A DNA stretch of 12,032 nucleotides from NCBI GenBank assembly GCA_944323095.1, contig CALURE010000039.1:1-12032 (forward strand). The letters run 5' to 3'. The translations under genes and the position numbers were made by a program. The DNA comes from Candidatus Gastranaerophilales bacterium. GTDB taxonomy: Bacteria; Cyanobacteriota; Vampirovibrionia; Gastranaerophilales; Gastranaerophilaceae. Under the pieces are notes generated by a model. That model worked only from the letters and a program-made list of their open reading frames with translations, did not search any database and was not told where the DNA came from. Below, piece after piece: positions 1 through 6,785 of the stretch; within the stretch, counting starts at the first letter, position 1; each line of letters opens with the position of its first letter.

Positions 1-200
1 TAACAATACGACAGCCGCAAGGAAAGTCATAGTGCTGATATGTTTCCATCGTGATACGGTACGACAGCTTGCGCCGCCATATCCTTAAACGTCAACAATA
101 ATACATTTATCAAAGTTACCTACCGTATCCTCACAACAGGCTCTGCACCCCGCGTTAACTTCGGGTCAAGGGATTGCAATTCCCCGTGGAGCACGGCTTA
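1..200. ncRNA. Structured GC-rich noncoding element, probable RNA gene (partial, strand uncertain)
   Basis: No convincing ORF lies here, yet base composition is clearly richer in GC than the flanks and the stretch is full of pairing. Positions 53-61 (GATACGGTA) pair exactly with 121-129 (TACCGTATC). Three small hairpins follow at about 146-166, 169-184 and 184-197. If transcribed rightward, the last hairpin followed by TTATTATTATTTT could end the RNA. If transcribed leftward, a TTGAAA-17-TAAAAT promoter sits just outside at 234-206. I do not recognise the family. A loose 6S-like resemblance exists on the minus strand (a CCCUUGACCCG stretch, then GUGCAGAGCCUG), but it is not enough to name it. 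The element may continue beyond base 1. Confidence 0.4.
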
Positions 201-205
201 TTATT

Positions 206-234
206 ATTTTATAATTAAAAAAATTTTTTTTCAA
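206..234 (-). promoter_or_regulatory. Candidate leftward promoter for the 1-200 element
   Basis: On the minus strand TTGAAA (234-229) is followed by a 17-base spacer and TAAAAT (211-206). This would start a transcript near 199-197 reading AAGCCGUGCUCC. The surroundings are very AT-rich, so a chance match is possible. Confidence 0.3.
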
Positions 235-262
235 TATTATAGCCATCCGGTCAGTGCAAAAA

Positions 263-274
263 TTTTCGCGAAAA
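263..274. promoter_or_regulatory. 12-bp perfect palindrome upstream of the superoxide reductase gene
   Basis: TTTTCGCGAAAA is an exact inverted repeat 29 bases upstream of the dfx start codon, in the leader or promoter of the oxidative-stress pair. Its position fits a repressor operator. It does not match Fur or PerR boxes as I know them. The promoter itself is unclear: a TATTAT at 235-240 would place the palindrome in the 5' leader, whereas TAATAT at 283-288 would start transcription inside the ribosome binding site. Confidence 0.35.
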
Positions 275-303
275 GGTTAGAGTAATATTTGAAAGGAGAA
301 CTA

Positions 304-696
304 ATGGAAAGATTAGATCTTTACAGATGTGAAATTTGCGGAAATCTTGTCGAAGTTATTCTGGCAGGAGGAGGCGAACTTGTTTGCTGCGGACAGCCTA
401 TGCAAAAACTTGAAGCAAAAAATAAGGAAGATGCAATGCTTGAAAAGCACATTCCTGTTTTCATAAAACGAGAGGATGGAACTGATGAGATTAGAGTTGG
501 TGAAATCCTTCATCCTATGATTGATGAGCATTACATAATGTTTATAGAAACGATTTCCGAAGATAGAAATAATGTACAGTTAAAGTATTTACATCCGGGT
601 GATGAACCAAAAATGCTCTTAAATAAGTATTCAAAAAATCTTGTTGCAAGAGAGTTTTGCAATTTACACGGATTATGGGAGGGCAAAAGTGATTAG
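304..696 (+). CDS. dfx: Desulfoferrodoxin-type superoxide reductase (two-iron-centre class)
   Basis: This 130-residue cytoplasmic enzyme reduces superoxide to hydrogen peroxide without making oxygen, the usual solution in anaerobes, with electrons normally supplied by rubredoxin. The N-terminal desulforedoxin domain has C9, C12, C28 and C29 for the Fe(Cys)4 centre. The catalytic domain has E47-K48-H49, H70, H76, C119 and H122 (CNLHGLW), the complete Fe(His)4Cys site, and K48 is the residue known to help catalysis. Length is normal for the family. I start at the ATG at 304 because AGGAG at 294-298 lies 5 bases upstream; the in-frame TTG at 289 precedes that site. The last 8 bases overlap the ferritin gene, so the two are translationally coupled. 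No rubredoxin or peroxidase gene is visible nearby. Confidence 0.95.
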   Translation: MERLDLYRCEICGNLVEVILAGGGELVCCGQPMQKLEAKNKEDAMLEKHIPVFIKREDGTDEIRVGEILHPMIDEHYIMFIETISEDRNNVQLKYLHPGDEPKMLLNKYSKNLVAREFCNLHGLWEGKSD

Positions 697-1198
697 CGAA
701 AAGGTACAAAATGTTCTTAACTCACAAATCAACAAAGAATTTTATTCAGCTTATTTATATCTTGCTATGTCTGCTTTTTTTGACGAAATTGGTCTTTACG
801 GTTTTTCTTTTTGGACAAAAGTTCAGGCTCGCGAAGAAGTAGATCATGGTATGATTTTATTTGATTATATAATAGAACGTGACGGCAAAGTAGAGCTTGA
901 ACAGATTGATGCTCCTGAGAAAAATTTTGAAAATCCCCTTCAGGTTTTTGAAAAAATTCTTGAACATGAAAAATATGTTACAGAAAGCATAAATTGCGTT
1001 GCATCAATGAGTGAAGATGAATGTGATCTTGCAACCCGCCATTTTATCAACTGGTATATAACAGAACAGGTTGAAGAAGAAGCAAACGCAAGAGATGTTA
1101 TTACAAAGTTAAAAATGTTCGGCGATGAAAAAGCTTCGCTTTTCCATCTTGATAAAGAGCTTCAGTCAAGATCTTACAAGTCGCACAGCTACAAGTAA
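689..1198 (+). CDS. ftnA: Bacterial non-haem ferritin
   Basis: This 169-residue iron-storage protein should form a 24-subunit shell that oxidises and stores Fe(II). With the GTG start at 689 the residues fall on E. coli FtnA numbering: E17, E50, H53, E94 and Q127 for ferroxidase sites A and B, and E49, E126, E129 and E130 for site C. This agreement, plus GGGAGGG at 677-683 with 5-bp spacing, supports GTG over the upstream in-frame start at 641. The gene overlaps the dfx stop by 8 bases and is followed by a terminator, making a two-gene operon. Pairing with superoxide reductase fits removal of free iron while peroxide is being formed. The C-terminal tail is rich in Ser, Lys and Tyr. Confidence 0.95.
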   Translation: MISEKVQNVLNSQINKEFYSAYLYLAMSAFFDEIGLYGFSFWTKVQAREEVDHGMILFDYIIERDGKVELEQIDAPEKNFENPLQVFEKILEHEKYVTESINCVASMSEDECDLATRHFINWYITEQVEEEANARDVITKLKMFGDEKASLFHLDKELQSRSYKSHSYK

Positions 1199-1226
1199 TA
1201 AAAATTAAATTCGCTAAATTTTAATA

Positions 1227-1258
1227 AACAGGGAGGTTAAAATAACTTTCCTGTTTTT
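1227..1258 (+). terminator. Rho-independent terminator after ferritin
   Basis: AACAGGGAGGTT (1227-1238) pairs with AACTTTCCTGTT (1244-1255), giving a 12-bp stem with two G-U pairs and a 5-base loop, followed by further T residues. It separates the dfx-ftn unit from the next gene. Confidence 0.8.
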
Positions 1259-1271
1259 AATTATTTACAAT

Positions 1272-1300
1272 TTGAAATTTACTGTGCGCTGGCATATAAT
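1272..1300 (+). promoter_or_regulatory. Promoter of the FlhA-like gene, predicting a leaderless mRNA
   Basis: TTGAAA (1272-1277), a 17-base spacer and TATAAT (1295-1300) form a near-consensus sigma-70 promoter. The A of the ATG at 1308 is 8 bases after the -10 box, where transcription would normally begin, and no Shine-Dalgarno sequence is present. This decides the start: the in-frame TTG at 1272 is part of the -35 box, not a start codon. Confidence 0.7.
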
Positions 1301-1307
1301 TATATTT

Positions 1308-3056
1308 ATGACTAAGGACTTTAAGTACAAAGATTTTATAAATAAATTAAGATTTAAGCTTGTTGCTGATTGTCCGGTAGATTTTGATAAGTATTGGAAA
1401 GATTTTGTGTGGGACTATGTGTATAAATTTTCAACAGAAACCGCAAAATCATTATATGATGATTCTGATGTTAACAATGAAGCATGTGAAATTATAACGC
1501 AAACTGTGGCGGAATGGACATTTCACAGAGTCATTGATCTTATTTACGCTCAAATTCCCGCAGATTTCATAGATATAATTATAAAAAAAATTAATTCCGA
1601 AATCTATGAGTACCTTATTAACAAGAATCATGATAATGCGCTGACTCTTGAACATTATACAATGAGTGATTATATTTCACTGACAGAAATTCCTGTTTCA
1701 AAAATTTATAAAGACTCAGTTAAAGAATTGTATGACGATAAAATAATTGACTATGATACTTATAAATTTGCTATTATGCAGTCTCATTATGACAATTATT
1801 CGGGCAAAATCGATAATATTTCGTCTGACTACATAAATAAAGATGATTTTAAGCGTGTGTCAAAACAAAATGAAGGATTATTTAATGATATTAAAAAACA
1901 TCCGATGGAGTTCTGCGTATTTTTAATATTTGTTTTAATTGGATTATTTCTTTACCTGGCCGGTTTTGAGCAGATAGAAAAATATGTAAGATATCTCGGG
2001 CCATTTATTTCAAGCCTTTCGATTGTATGCTGGTTTATTGTGCTAACTAATTATGATGTGCTTGAACAGGTAAATAATAATAAAAAAAATAAGCTGATTA
2101 CTGAATCTGACGAAAATGTGGATAGTTTTAAATTTAACTGCCCGAATTTGATGTTTGAAAGGCTTGGGGTTGATATTTTATCTGTCAGGATGGGGAGTGC
2201 ACTTGTTGATTATGCGGATCCTGAATTGAAAAATGTACTTTTGCCTTTAATCGGAAATTTACGGAAAGAGCTTGCTGATGAATTAGGTTATATAATTCCT
2301 AAAGTCAGATGTCTTGATGATGCAAGCTATAAACCTTATGAATTCGGGATTTACGTTCGTTCTATAAGACGTGATACATTTTTTGTTGATAAATTTGCTT
2401 CACAAGAAGATATCTCTAAAGTTGTATTAGAACATATGAGAATGTGTTTTGTAAAGCATGTGAATGATATTTTGACGAAAAAAGATGTTATAAAATATAT
2501 GGAACTAGTGAGATCGGAAAATCCTACACTTGTAAATGATTTGATTCCGGAACTTATATCTGCAGTAGATTTAAGACGGATACTTGTCTGGCTTATAAGA
2601 GAAGAAGTTCCTGTAACAGATGTAATATTAATATTTGAAAGGTTATGTGATTTTGCAAGATTCAGTAAAAGTCCGGAAATTTTACTAACCCAGCTGCGCG
2701 TTGAGTTAAGAGCTCAAATATGTGAAAAGTTTTCGATAAAGTTAAATGATAAACGAATTTTATATGCGCTGACTTTAAAACCTGAAACTGAGCGAAAACT
2801 CGGCGATGCCCTTTTACGGGCAGAGTTAGGAGTAATATTTAAACTAACACCTGACGAAATTGAGCAGCTCGTGCTTTCATTTGTTAATGCAGCATCAAAA
2901 ATTAAGAATCATAAAAATGATGTTGTTCTGCTAGTCTCACCGGATATTAGAAAACCTTTATTTGATTTGCTTTGCAGCTACATAGAGAATATAAAAGTCT
3001 TATCATATTCCGAACTTATTAGCGATATTGAAGTAGAAAAGATCGCTGAAATTTAA
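1308..3056 (+). CDS. Two-helix membrane protein with a C-terminal FlhA/SctV-like (FHIPEP family) export-gate ring domain
   Basis: The protein has 582 residues. Residues 1-199 are soluble, apparently helical, rich in Tyr and Asp, and unknown to me. Two membrane helices follow (about 200-220 and 230-247), then a linker of about 27 residues. Residues 275-582 resemble the cytosolic domain of FlhA/SctV. Matching landmarks, in order, are ELGYIIPKVRCLDD (325-338; family: LG-IPP-R-RDN), NPTLVNDLIPELIS (405-418; family: HP-LV-EL-P), DVVLLVSPDIRKPL (538-551) and the terminal VLSYSEL (564-570; family: VLSY-EI). In true FlhA this domain forms a nine-member ring that receives chaperone-substrate complexes. 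The eight-helix proton-channel region with the FHIPEP motif is absent, and the domain looks shortened between about 345 and 375. No flagellar or type III genes are nearby. Family membership is a recognition call; function is unknown. Confidence 0.7.
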   Translation: MTKDFKYKDFINKLRFKLVADCPVDFDKYWKDFVWDYVYKFSTETAKSLYDDSDVNNEACEIITQTVAEWTFHRVIDLIYAQIPADFIDIIIKKINSEIYEYLINKNHDNALTLEHYTMSDYISLTEIPVSKIYKDSVKELYDDKIIDYDTYKFAIMQSHYDNYSGKIDNISSDYINKDDFKRVSKQNEGLFNDIKKHPMEFCVFLIFVLIGLFLYLAGFEQIEKYVRYLGPFISSLSIVCWFIVLTNYDVLEQVNNNKKNKLITESDENVDSFKFNCPNLMFERLGVDILSVRMGSALVDYADPELKNVLLPLIGNLRKELADELGYIIPKVRCLDDASYKPYEFGIYVRSIRRDTFFVDKFASQEDISKVVLEHMRMCFVKHVNDILTKKDVIKYMELVRSENPTLVNDLIPELISAVDLRRILVWLIREEVPVTDVILIFERLCDFARFSKSPEILLTQLRVELRAQICEKFSIKLNDKRILYALTLKPETERKLGDALLRAELGVIFKLTPDEIEQLVLSFVNAASKIKNHKNDVVLLVSPDIRKPLFDLLCSYIENIKVLSYSELISDIEVEKIAEI

Positions 3057-3078
3057 TTATTGCAATTTTGTAATGAAT

Positions 3079-3107
3079 TTGTCTTATGAATTAAAATATC
3101 GTATTAT
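3079..3107 (+). promoter_or_regulatory. Promoter of the kinase operon, predicting a leaderless mRNA
   Basis: TTGTCT (3079-3084), a 17-base spacer and TATTAT (3102-3107) put the expected start 7-8 bases downstream, at or beside the A of the ATG at 3115. No Shine-Dalgarno sequence lies between. The geometry matches the promoter of the preceding gene. Confidence 0.55.
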
Positions 3108-3114
3108 ATAAAAT

Positions 3115-4719
3115 ATGAGTACCGGTAAAATTGTAGTAGTTGATGATGAAAAAATGGTTACCTCGGCTTTTAAAACCTTATTCAAAGTTGAGGGATTTAA
3201 TGATATACATTTATTTAACAGCCCTAAAGCTGCAGTTGAATTTTTAAAAGAAAATGTGCCTGATTTGATAATTTCGGACTTTATTATGCCTGAAATGAAC
3301 GGGCTTGAATTCCTGCGCGAAGCAAAAAAACTTTATCCTGAAGTCAGTATGATACTTTTAACGGGTTATGCTGATAAAGAAAATGCTATTAAAGCAATAA
3401 ATGAAATCGGATTATACAAATACATTGAAAAACCTTGGGATAATGATGATTTACTCTTGAACATCAAAAATGGTATTGAAAGAAGTCATTTGCTTGAAAA
3501 TTTACGTAATAAAATTGTTGAACTTGAGGATGCTAAGGCAAAATTGCAAGAGTATTCAAATGATTTGGAAAAAATTGTCGCAGAGCGTACAGCAGATCTT
3601 TCAGAAGCTAATAAAAAACTTTCCGGTATCATAAATTTTTGTGCGGACGGCATTGTAATTGTTGACGGGGAAGGGCATATAATGCAGGTTAACCCTGCAT
3701 GTGAAAATTTAGTAGGACTTTCTGAAAAATCTTTGTGCAAAAAGAAGTTTCAAGAAATTGCATACTCAAATGTAAAAGAGTTTAACTCATCAAAAAATAA
3801 TAAATCAGGTGAAATTTTCGGATTAGGAGATGATACTTCTGAAATTCTTCTCAGAGATTATTATATTGTTAACGCTTTAAGCGGTATTCATACTCCGGTA
3901 GAAATCAGTTTTGCTGCAATTTCCGGTGATGAAACCGATGAAATTAACAAATTTGTCGGTGTTATTCGGGATGTTAGCGTCCAGAAAGAAACAGAAAGAC
4001 TGAGAGAAGATTTTATTGCAACTTTGACTCATGATATGCGAACCCCCCTTCTGGCGGCAATACAGACTCTTAAATTTTTTCTGGAAGGAGCTATTGGAGA
4101 CCTTGATGAAAAACAAAAAGTTCTCTTATCAACTATGCTGAAAAGTAATGAAGATTTGCTCGGGCTTGTAAATGCACTGCTTGAAGTTTACAGGTTTGAA
4201 AGCGGAAAATTAACCCTTTGCAAAACAGCTTTTCCGGTCAAAGAGCTTGTAGAGCAGTGTTATTCGGAGCTGAAACCGCTTGCTGATAAAAAAGCTCTTA
4301 AATTCTCGGTAAAATATGAATTAGATGAAAATTTGAATATATGCGCTGATAAAGGAGAAATTAAAAGGGTTATAACAAATTTGTGCGGAAATGCGATTAA
4401 TTACACGAATAAAGGCGGTGAGATAAAAATTCTTGCGAAAATACAGAGCGGAGATTTTATTTTTTCTGTGAGTGATAACGGTAACGGTATTCCGCAGGTA
4501 GATATTCCGAATTTGTTTAAAAGATTTTCACAGGGTACTACGAGAAAACGTTCAACAGGAACAGGGCTGGGGCTGTATTTATCACGACAGATAATTGAAG
4601 CACACGGCGGTAAAATTTGGGTTGACAGCAAAATTGATAAAGGAAGTGAATTTTCTTTTCTTCTGACAGATGTTGCTCTGGATGAAAAAGTTAAAGAAAG
4701 ACAGGTTTCTAATGGCTAA
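3115..4719 (+). CDS. Hybrid histidine kinase: receiver, coiled coil, PAS, HisKA and HATPase_c
   Basis: This is a 534-residue soluble kinase with no membrane helix or signal peptide. The receiver domain (about 5-122) has acidic D10-D11, phospho-acceptor D55, T83 and K106 (YIEKPW). A coiled coil follows at about 124-170 (with AERTADL), then a PAS domain (about 170-290) that may sense a cytoplasmic signal or cofactor. The HisKA domain carries phospho-acceptor H306 (THDMRTP). The ATPase domain has an N box around N422/N426, a G1 box DNGNGIP (454-460) and a G2 box GTGLGL (482-487). All catalytic positions look intact. A receiver at the front suggests control by an upstream phosphorelay or by its own kinase. 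Its stop overlaps the next gene by 8 bases, so the response regulator is its likely partner. The ligand is unknown. Confidence 0.9.
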   Translation: MSTGKIVVVDDEKMVTSAFKTLFKVEGFNDIHLFNSPKAAVEFLKENVPDLIISDFIMPEMNGLEFLREAKKLYPEVSMILLTGYADKENAIKAINEIGLYKYIEKPWDNDDLLLNIKNGIERSHLLENLRNKIVELEDAKAKLQEYSNDLEKIVAERTADLSEANKKLSGIINFCADGIVIVDGEGHIMQVNPACENLVGLSEKSLCKKKFQEIAYSNVKEFNSSKNNKSGEIFGLGDDTSEILLRDYYIVNALSGIHTPVEISFAAISGDETDEINKFVGVIRDVSVQKETERLREDFIATLTHDMRTPLLAAIQTLKFFLEGAIGDLDEKQKVLLSTMLKSNEDLLGLVNALLEVYRFESGKLTLCKTAFPVKELVEQCYSELKPLADKKALKFSVKYELDENLNICADKGEIKRVITNLCGNAINYTNKGGEIKILAKIQSGDFIFSVSDNGNGIPQVDIPNLFKRFSQGTTRKRSTGTGLGLYLSRQIIEAHGGKIWVDSKIDKGSEFSFLLTDVALDEKVKERQVSNG

Positions 4720-5386
4720 AGATATAAGAGTGTTAATAGTAGAAGATCATGATATGGCACGAATGGGGCTTTCTGTTATATTGAGCAGTAATGCTGATAT
4801 AAAAATTGACGATATGTGTGCAGACGGTCAGGAAGGTGTAGAAAAAGCACTTGATTTGCTTCCTGATGTAGTTGTCATGGATATCGGACTTCCGACAATT
4901 GACGGTATTGAAGCTACTAAGCGTATTAAAGCTGCTAATCCGAAAATCAAAGTTTTAATGTACACTTCACGGGAAAGTGAAGATGATATATTTGATTCAT
5001 TTCAGGCAGGAGCAGACGGTTATATTACAAAAGGGGCAACATCAGAACAAACAGTTGCGGCAGTAAGAGCGGTTTCAGAAGGCGCTGGCTGGCTTGATCC
5101 TGCAATTGCAAAAGTTGTTCTTTCTAATATTAGACGGGGGGCTTCAGTAACTGAAAAACGAGGCGAAATTAATTACAAGCTCGGTAAAAATTTATACGGT
5201 CTGACAGAACGTGAGATGGATGTTCTGGCTTTAATAGTTGACGGTCTAACTAATCCGCAGATTGCAGACAAACTTTTTATTACAATTTCTACAACAAAAA
5301 CACATGTTCACAGCATTTTGCAGAAGTTATACGTAAATTCGCGTTCAAAAGCTGTATCTATGGCTATGAAAGAAGGTCTGGTGTGA
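4712..5386 (+). CDS. NarL/LuxR-family response regulator
   Basis: This 224-residue DNA-binding regulator has a receiver domain (about 5-125) with E11-D12, phospho-acceptor D57 (VVVMDIGLP), T85 and K107, all intact. The C-terminal LuxR helix-turn-helix begins at LTEREMDVLALIVDGLTNPQ and continues through the recognition helix (TISTTKTHVHSIL). The WLDPAIAKVVL segment between the domains is the form I associate with cyanobacterial NarL regulators. I start at the ATG at 4712, where the receiver begins properly with a short MAKDIRVLIVEDH; the in-frame ATG at 4670 would add 14 residues inside the kinase gene. The ribosome site (CAGG at 4702-4705) is weak, so translation probably depends on coupling to the kinase. 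Target genes are not evident; the next gene or its own operon is possible. Confidence 0.92.
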   Translation: MAKDIRVLIVEDHDMARMGLSVILSSNADIKIDDMCADGQEGVEKALDLLPDVVVMDIGLPTIDGIEATKRIKAANPKIKVLMYTSRESEDDIFDSFQAGADGYITKGATSEQTVAAVRAVSEGAGWLDPAIAKVVLSNIRRGASVTEKRGEINYKLGKNLYGLTEREMDVLALIVDGLTNPQIADKLFITISTTKTHVHSILQKLYVNSRSKAVSMAMKEGLV

Positions 5387-5387
5387 T

Positions 5388-6752
5388 ATGCTTTATGCAC
5401 TTTTAGGCATAGTCGCTGCTTTTTGTGCATATATCCAGTGGGGAGATGAAATTCCTCTGCCTCAAATTGATAAAGATCAGAATAAAAAAGAAGCTAAGTA
5501 TATACACAATGTGCAAAAACGTGAGGAAAAAGAAAAGTATGAGCGTGCGAAATTAGAGCGAAATCCGACTGGCTATATGACTCTTGAAGAATACGAGCTC
5601 TTATCTGTTCCTAAAGATAGAATGACAGAAGAAATTCCTGTTCCCAAATTTCCTACTCCGGCTGACATGATTTATGTTCCGCAACCTTCTTATAAAATTG
5701 TAAGATACAATAATCCTCCGGGAAGCCCTGAAATATCTCTGACAAAAACTTTTTATAAAAAGAGACAGCAAAACGCACAAGGGATAGTTTCTCCGGATTT
5801 TACCAAGCTTGTTTATCCTTCAGTATATTATTACCCTAACAGCGGCTCAACAGCATGCGATCTGTTTGTTATTAATCTTGAAGAAGCAAAATCAAATATG
5901 GATAAAATTTTAACAGCAAGCACAATTCATCGTTTGTCTGATCCGATTTTATCAACTGACAAAAAAAATGATAATTATTATACATTTAGAACCTTAACTC
6001 CTGTTGATTTTTCAACAGATGGTACAAAGCTTCTCGCAAAAGAAAAAATAGGTAACTCAAAAGATGGTATCTGGAAAACAACTCCGATTGTTTATGATTT
6101 TACAACGGGTTTATCTTATGAGTTGATAGAAGTGAGAGATGCAATAGCATATTACTGGAAAGAAAATAAGGCTCTTGATCTGGATGACAAGCGCTGGGAT
6201 GTTTATCCTCTGGGCTTTGCAGCTGATAATCCTGATTGGGTTGTTGTTAATGCATTTGCATTTACTGATGACAAACCTGTTAATCTCGGTATCTGGATGG
6301 TTAACTCAAAAGGAGAACAGTCAAGACTTGTTACCTTCAGGCAATCTGAAGTTCCTGTAAGCATGAACGGCTATAAGCTTGTAAAAGCCGGTGTTGTCTC
6401 GCCATCGATATCTGAAAAAGAACAAAAACAGCTTAAACGTATTGAAAAAGAAAATGCAAAACAAAAAGAAAAACAAGAGAAACAGGAATTAAAAGAACTG
6501 GAAAATTCATATAAAGCAAAGATAAAAGAAATGAACGCTGAATTTAAAGAGTCACAAAAAGATTATAATCTCAGAAGACGAATTCAGGGTTCTACATCCG
6601 GCGATGAAATTTTGATAAAATACAAAGAAATAAAAGCTGAGCAGGAAGCAAAAAAACAACAGAAACTTGAAAAGCAGAGAGAAAAAGAATTGAAGCGTCT
6701 TGAAAAACAAAGACAAAAAGAAGAAAAGGCAAACGCAAATAAAGAAAACTAA
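5388..6752 (+). CDS. Membrane-anchored protein of unknown function with a charged coiled-coil C terminus
   Basis: I do not recognise this 454-residue protein. It opens with one hydrophobic helix (about 2-17) that is either a membrane anchor or an uncleaved signal. A middle region (about 90-340) is rich in beta-type sequence, with phrases such as SPDFTKLVYPS and TPVDFSTDGTKLLA that recall TolB/WD40-like propeller blades, and it may form part of such a fold. From about 342 to the end it is a lysine/glutamate-rich coiled coil with many KEKQ, EKQR and KRLE runs. The ATG lies one base after the response regulator stop, so it is the third gene of the operon and ends at a strong terminator. This suggests a link to the kinase pathway, as an output or accessory sensor, but that is inference. 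Confidence 0.75.
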   Translation: MLYALLGIVAAFCAYIQWGDEIPLPQIDKDQNKKEAKYIHNVQKREEKEKYERAKLERNPTGYMTLEEYELLSVPKDRMTEEIPVPKFPTPADMIYVPQPSYKIVRYNNPPGSPEISLTKTFYKKRQQNAQGIVSPDFTKLVYPSVYYYPNSGSTACDLFVINLEEAKSNMDKILTASTIHRLSDPILSTDKKNDNYYTFRTLTPVDFSTDGTKLLAKEKIGNSKDGIWKTTPIVYDFTTGLSYELIEVRDAIAYYWKENKALDLDDKRWDVYPLGFAADNPDWVVVNAFAFTDDKPVNLGIWMVNSKGEQSRLVTFRQSEVPVSMNGYKLVKAGVVSPSISEKEQKQLKRIEKENAKQKEKQEKQELKELENSYKAKIKEMNAEFKESQKDYNLRRRIQGSTSGDEILIKYKEIKAEQEAKKQQKLEKQREKELKRLEKQRQKEEKANANKEN

Positions 6753-6779
6753 AAAGCCGGCTTTACAAGCCGGCTTTTT
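6751..6779. terminator. Bidirectional rho-independent terminator between convergent units
   Basis: AAAAAGCCGGCTT (6751-6763) and AAGCCGGCTTTTT (6767-6779) are exact inverted repeats of 13 bases around a 3-base centre. The A and T runs on either side let it stop transcription from both directions: the kinase operon from the left and the prepilin gene from the right. Confidence 0.92.
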
Positions 6780-6785
6780 AAATAA

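Noticed and set aside
1..200. tmRNA, RNase P RNA or SRP RNA
   Set aside because: There is no tag ORF or T-arm/CCA end, no GAGGAAAGUCCGGGC or matching 3' core, and no GGAAGGAAGCAGC loop. A GGAAAGTC at 21-28 alone is not enough.
289..303. In-frame TTG start giving five extra residues on superoxide reductase
   Set aside because: The codon lies before the AGGAG ribosome site, and the ATG at 304 aligns the catalytic residues with family numbering.
641..688. Upstream in-frame start for ferritin
   Set aside because: The extra 16 residues sit inside dfx. The GTG at 689 has a ribosome site and restores E. coli FtnA residue numbering exactly.
4670..4711. Upstream ATG for the response regulator
   Set aside because: The 14 added residues are out-of-frame kinase sequence and no receiver domain needs them; the ATG at 4712 gives a standard N terminus.
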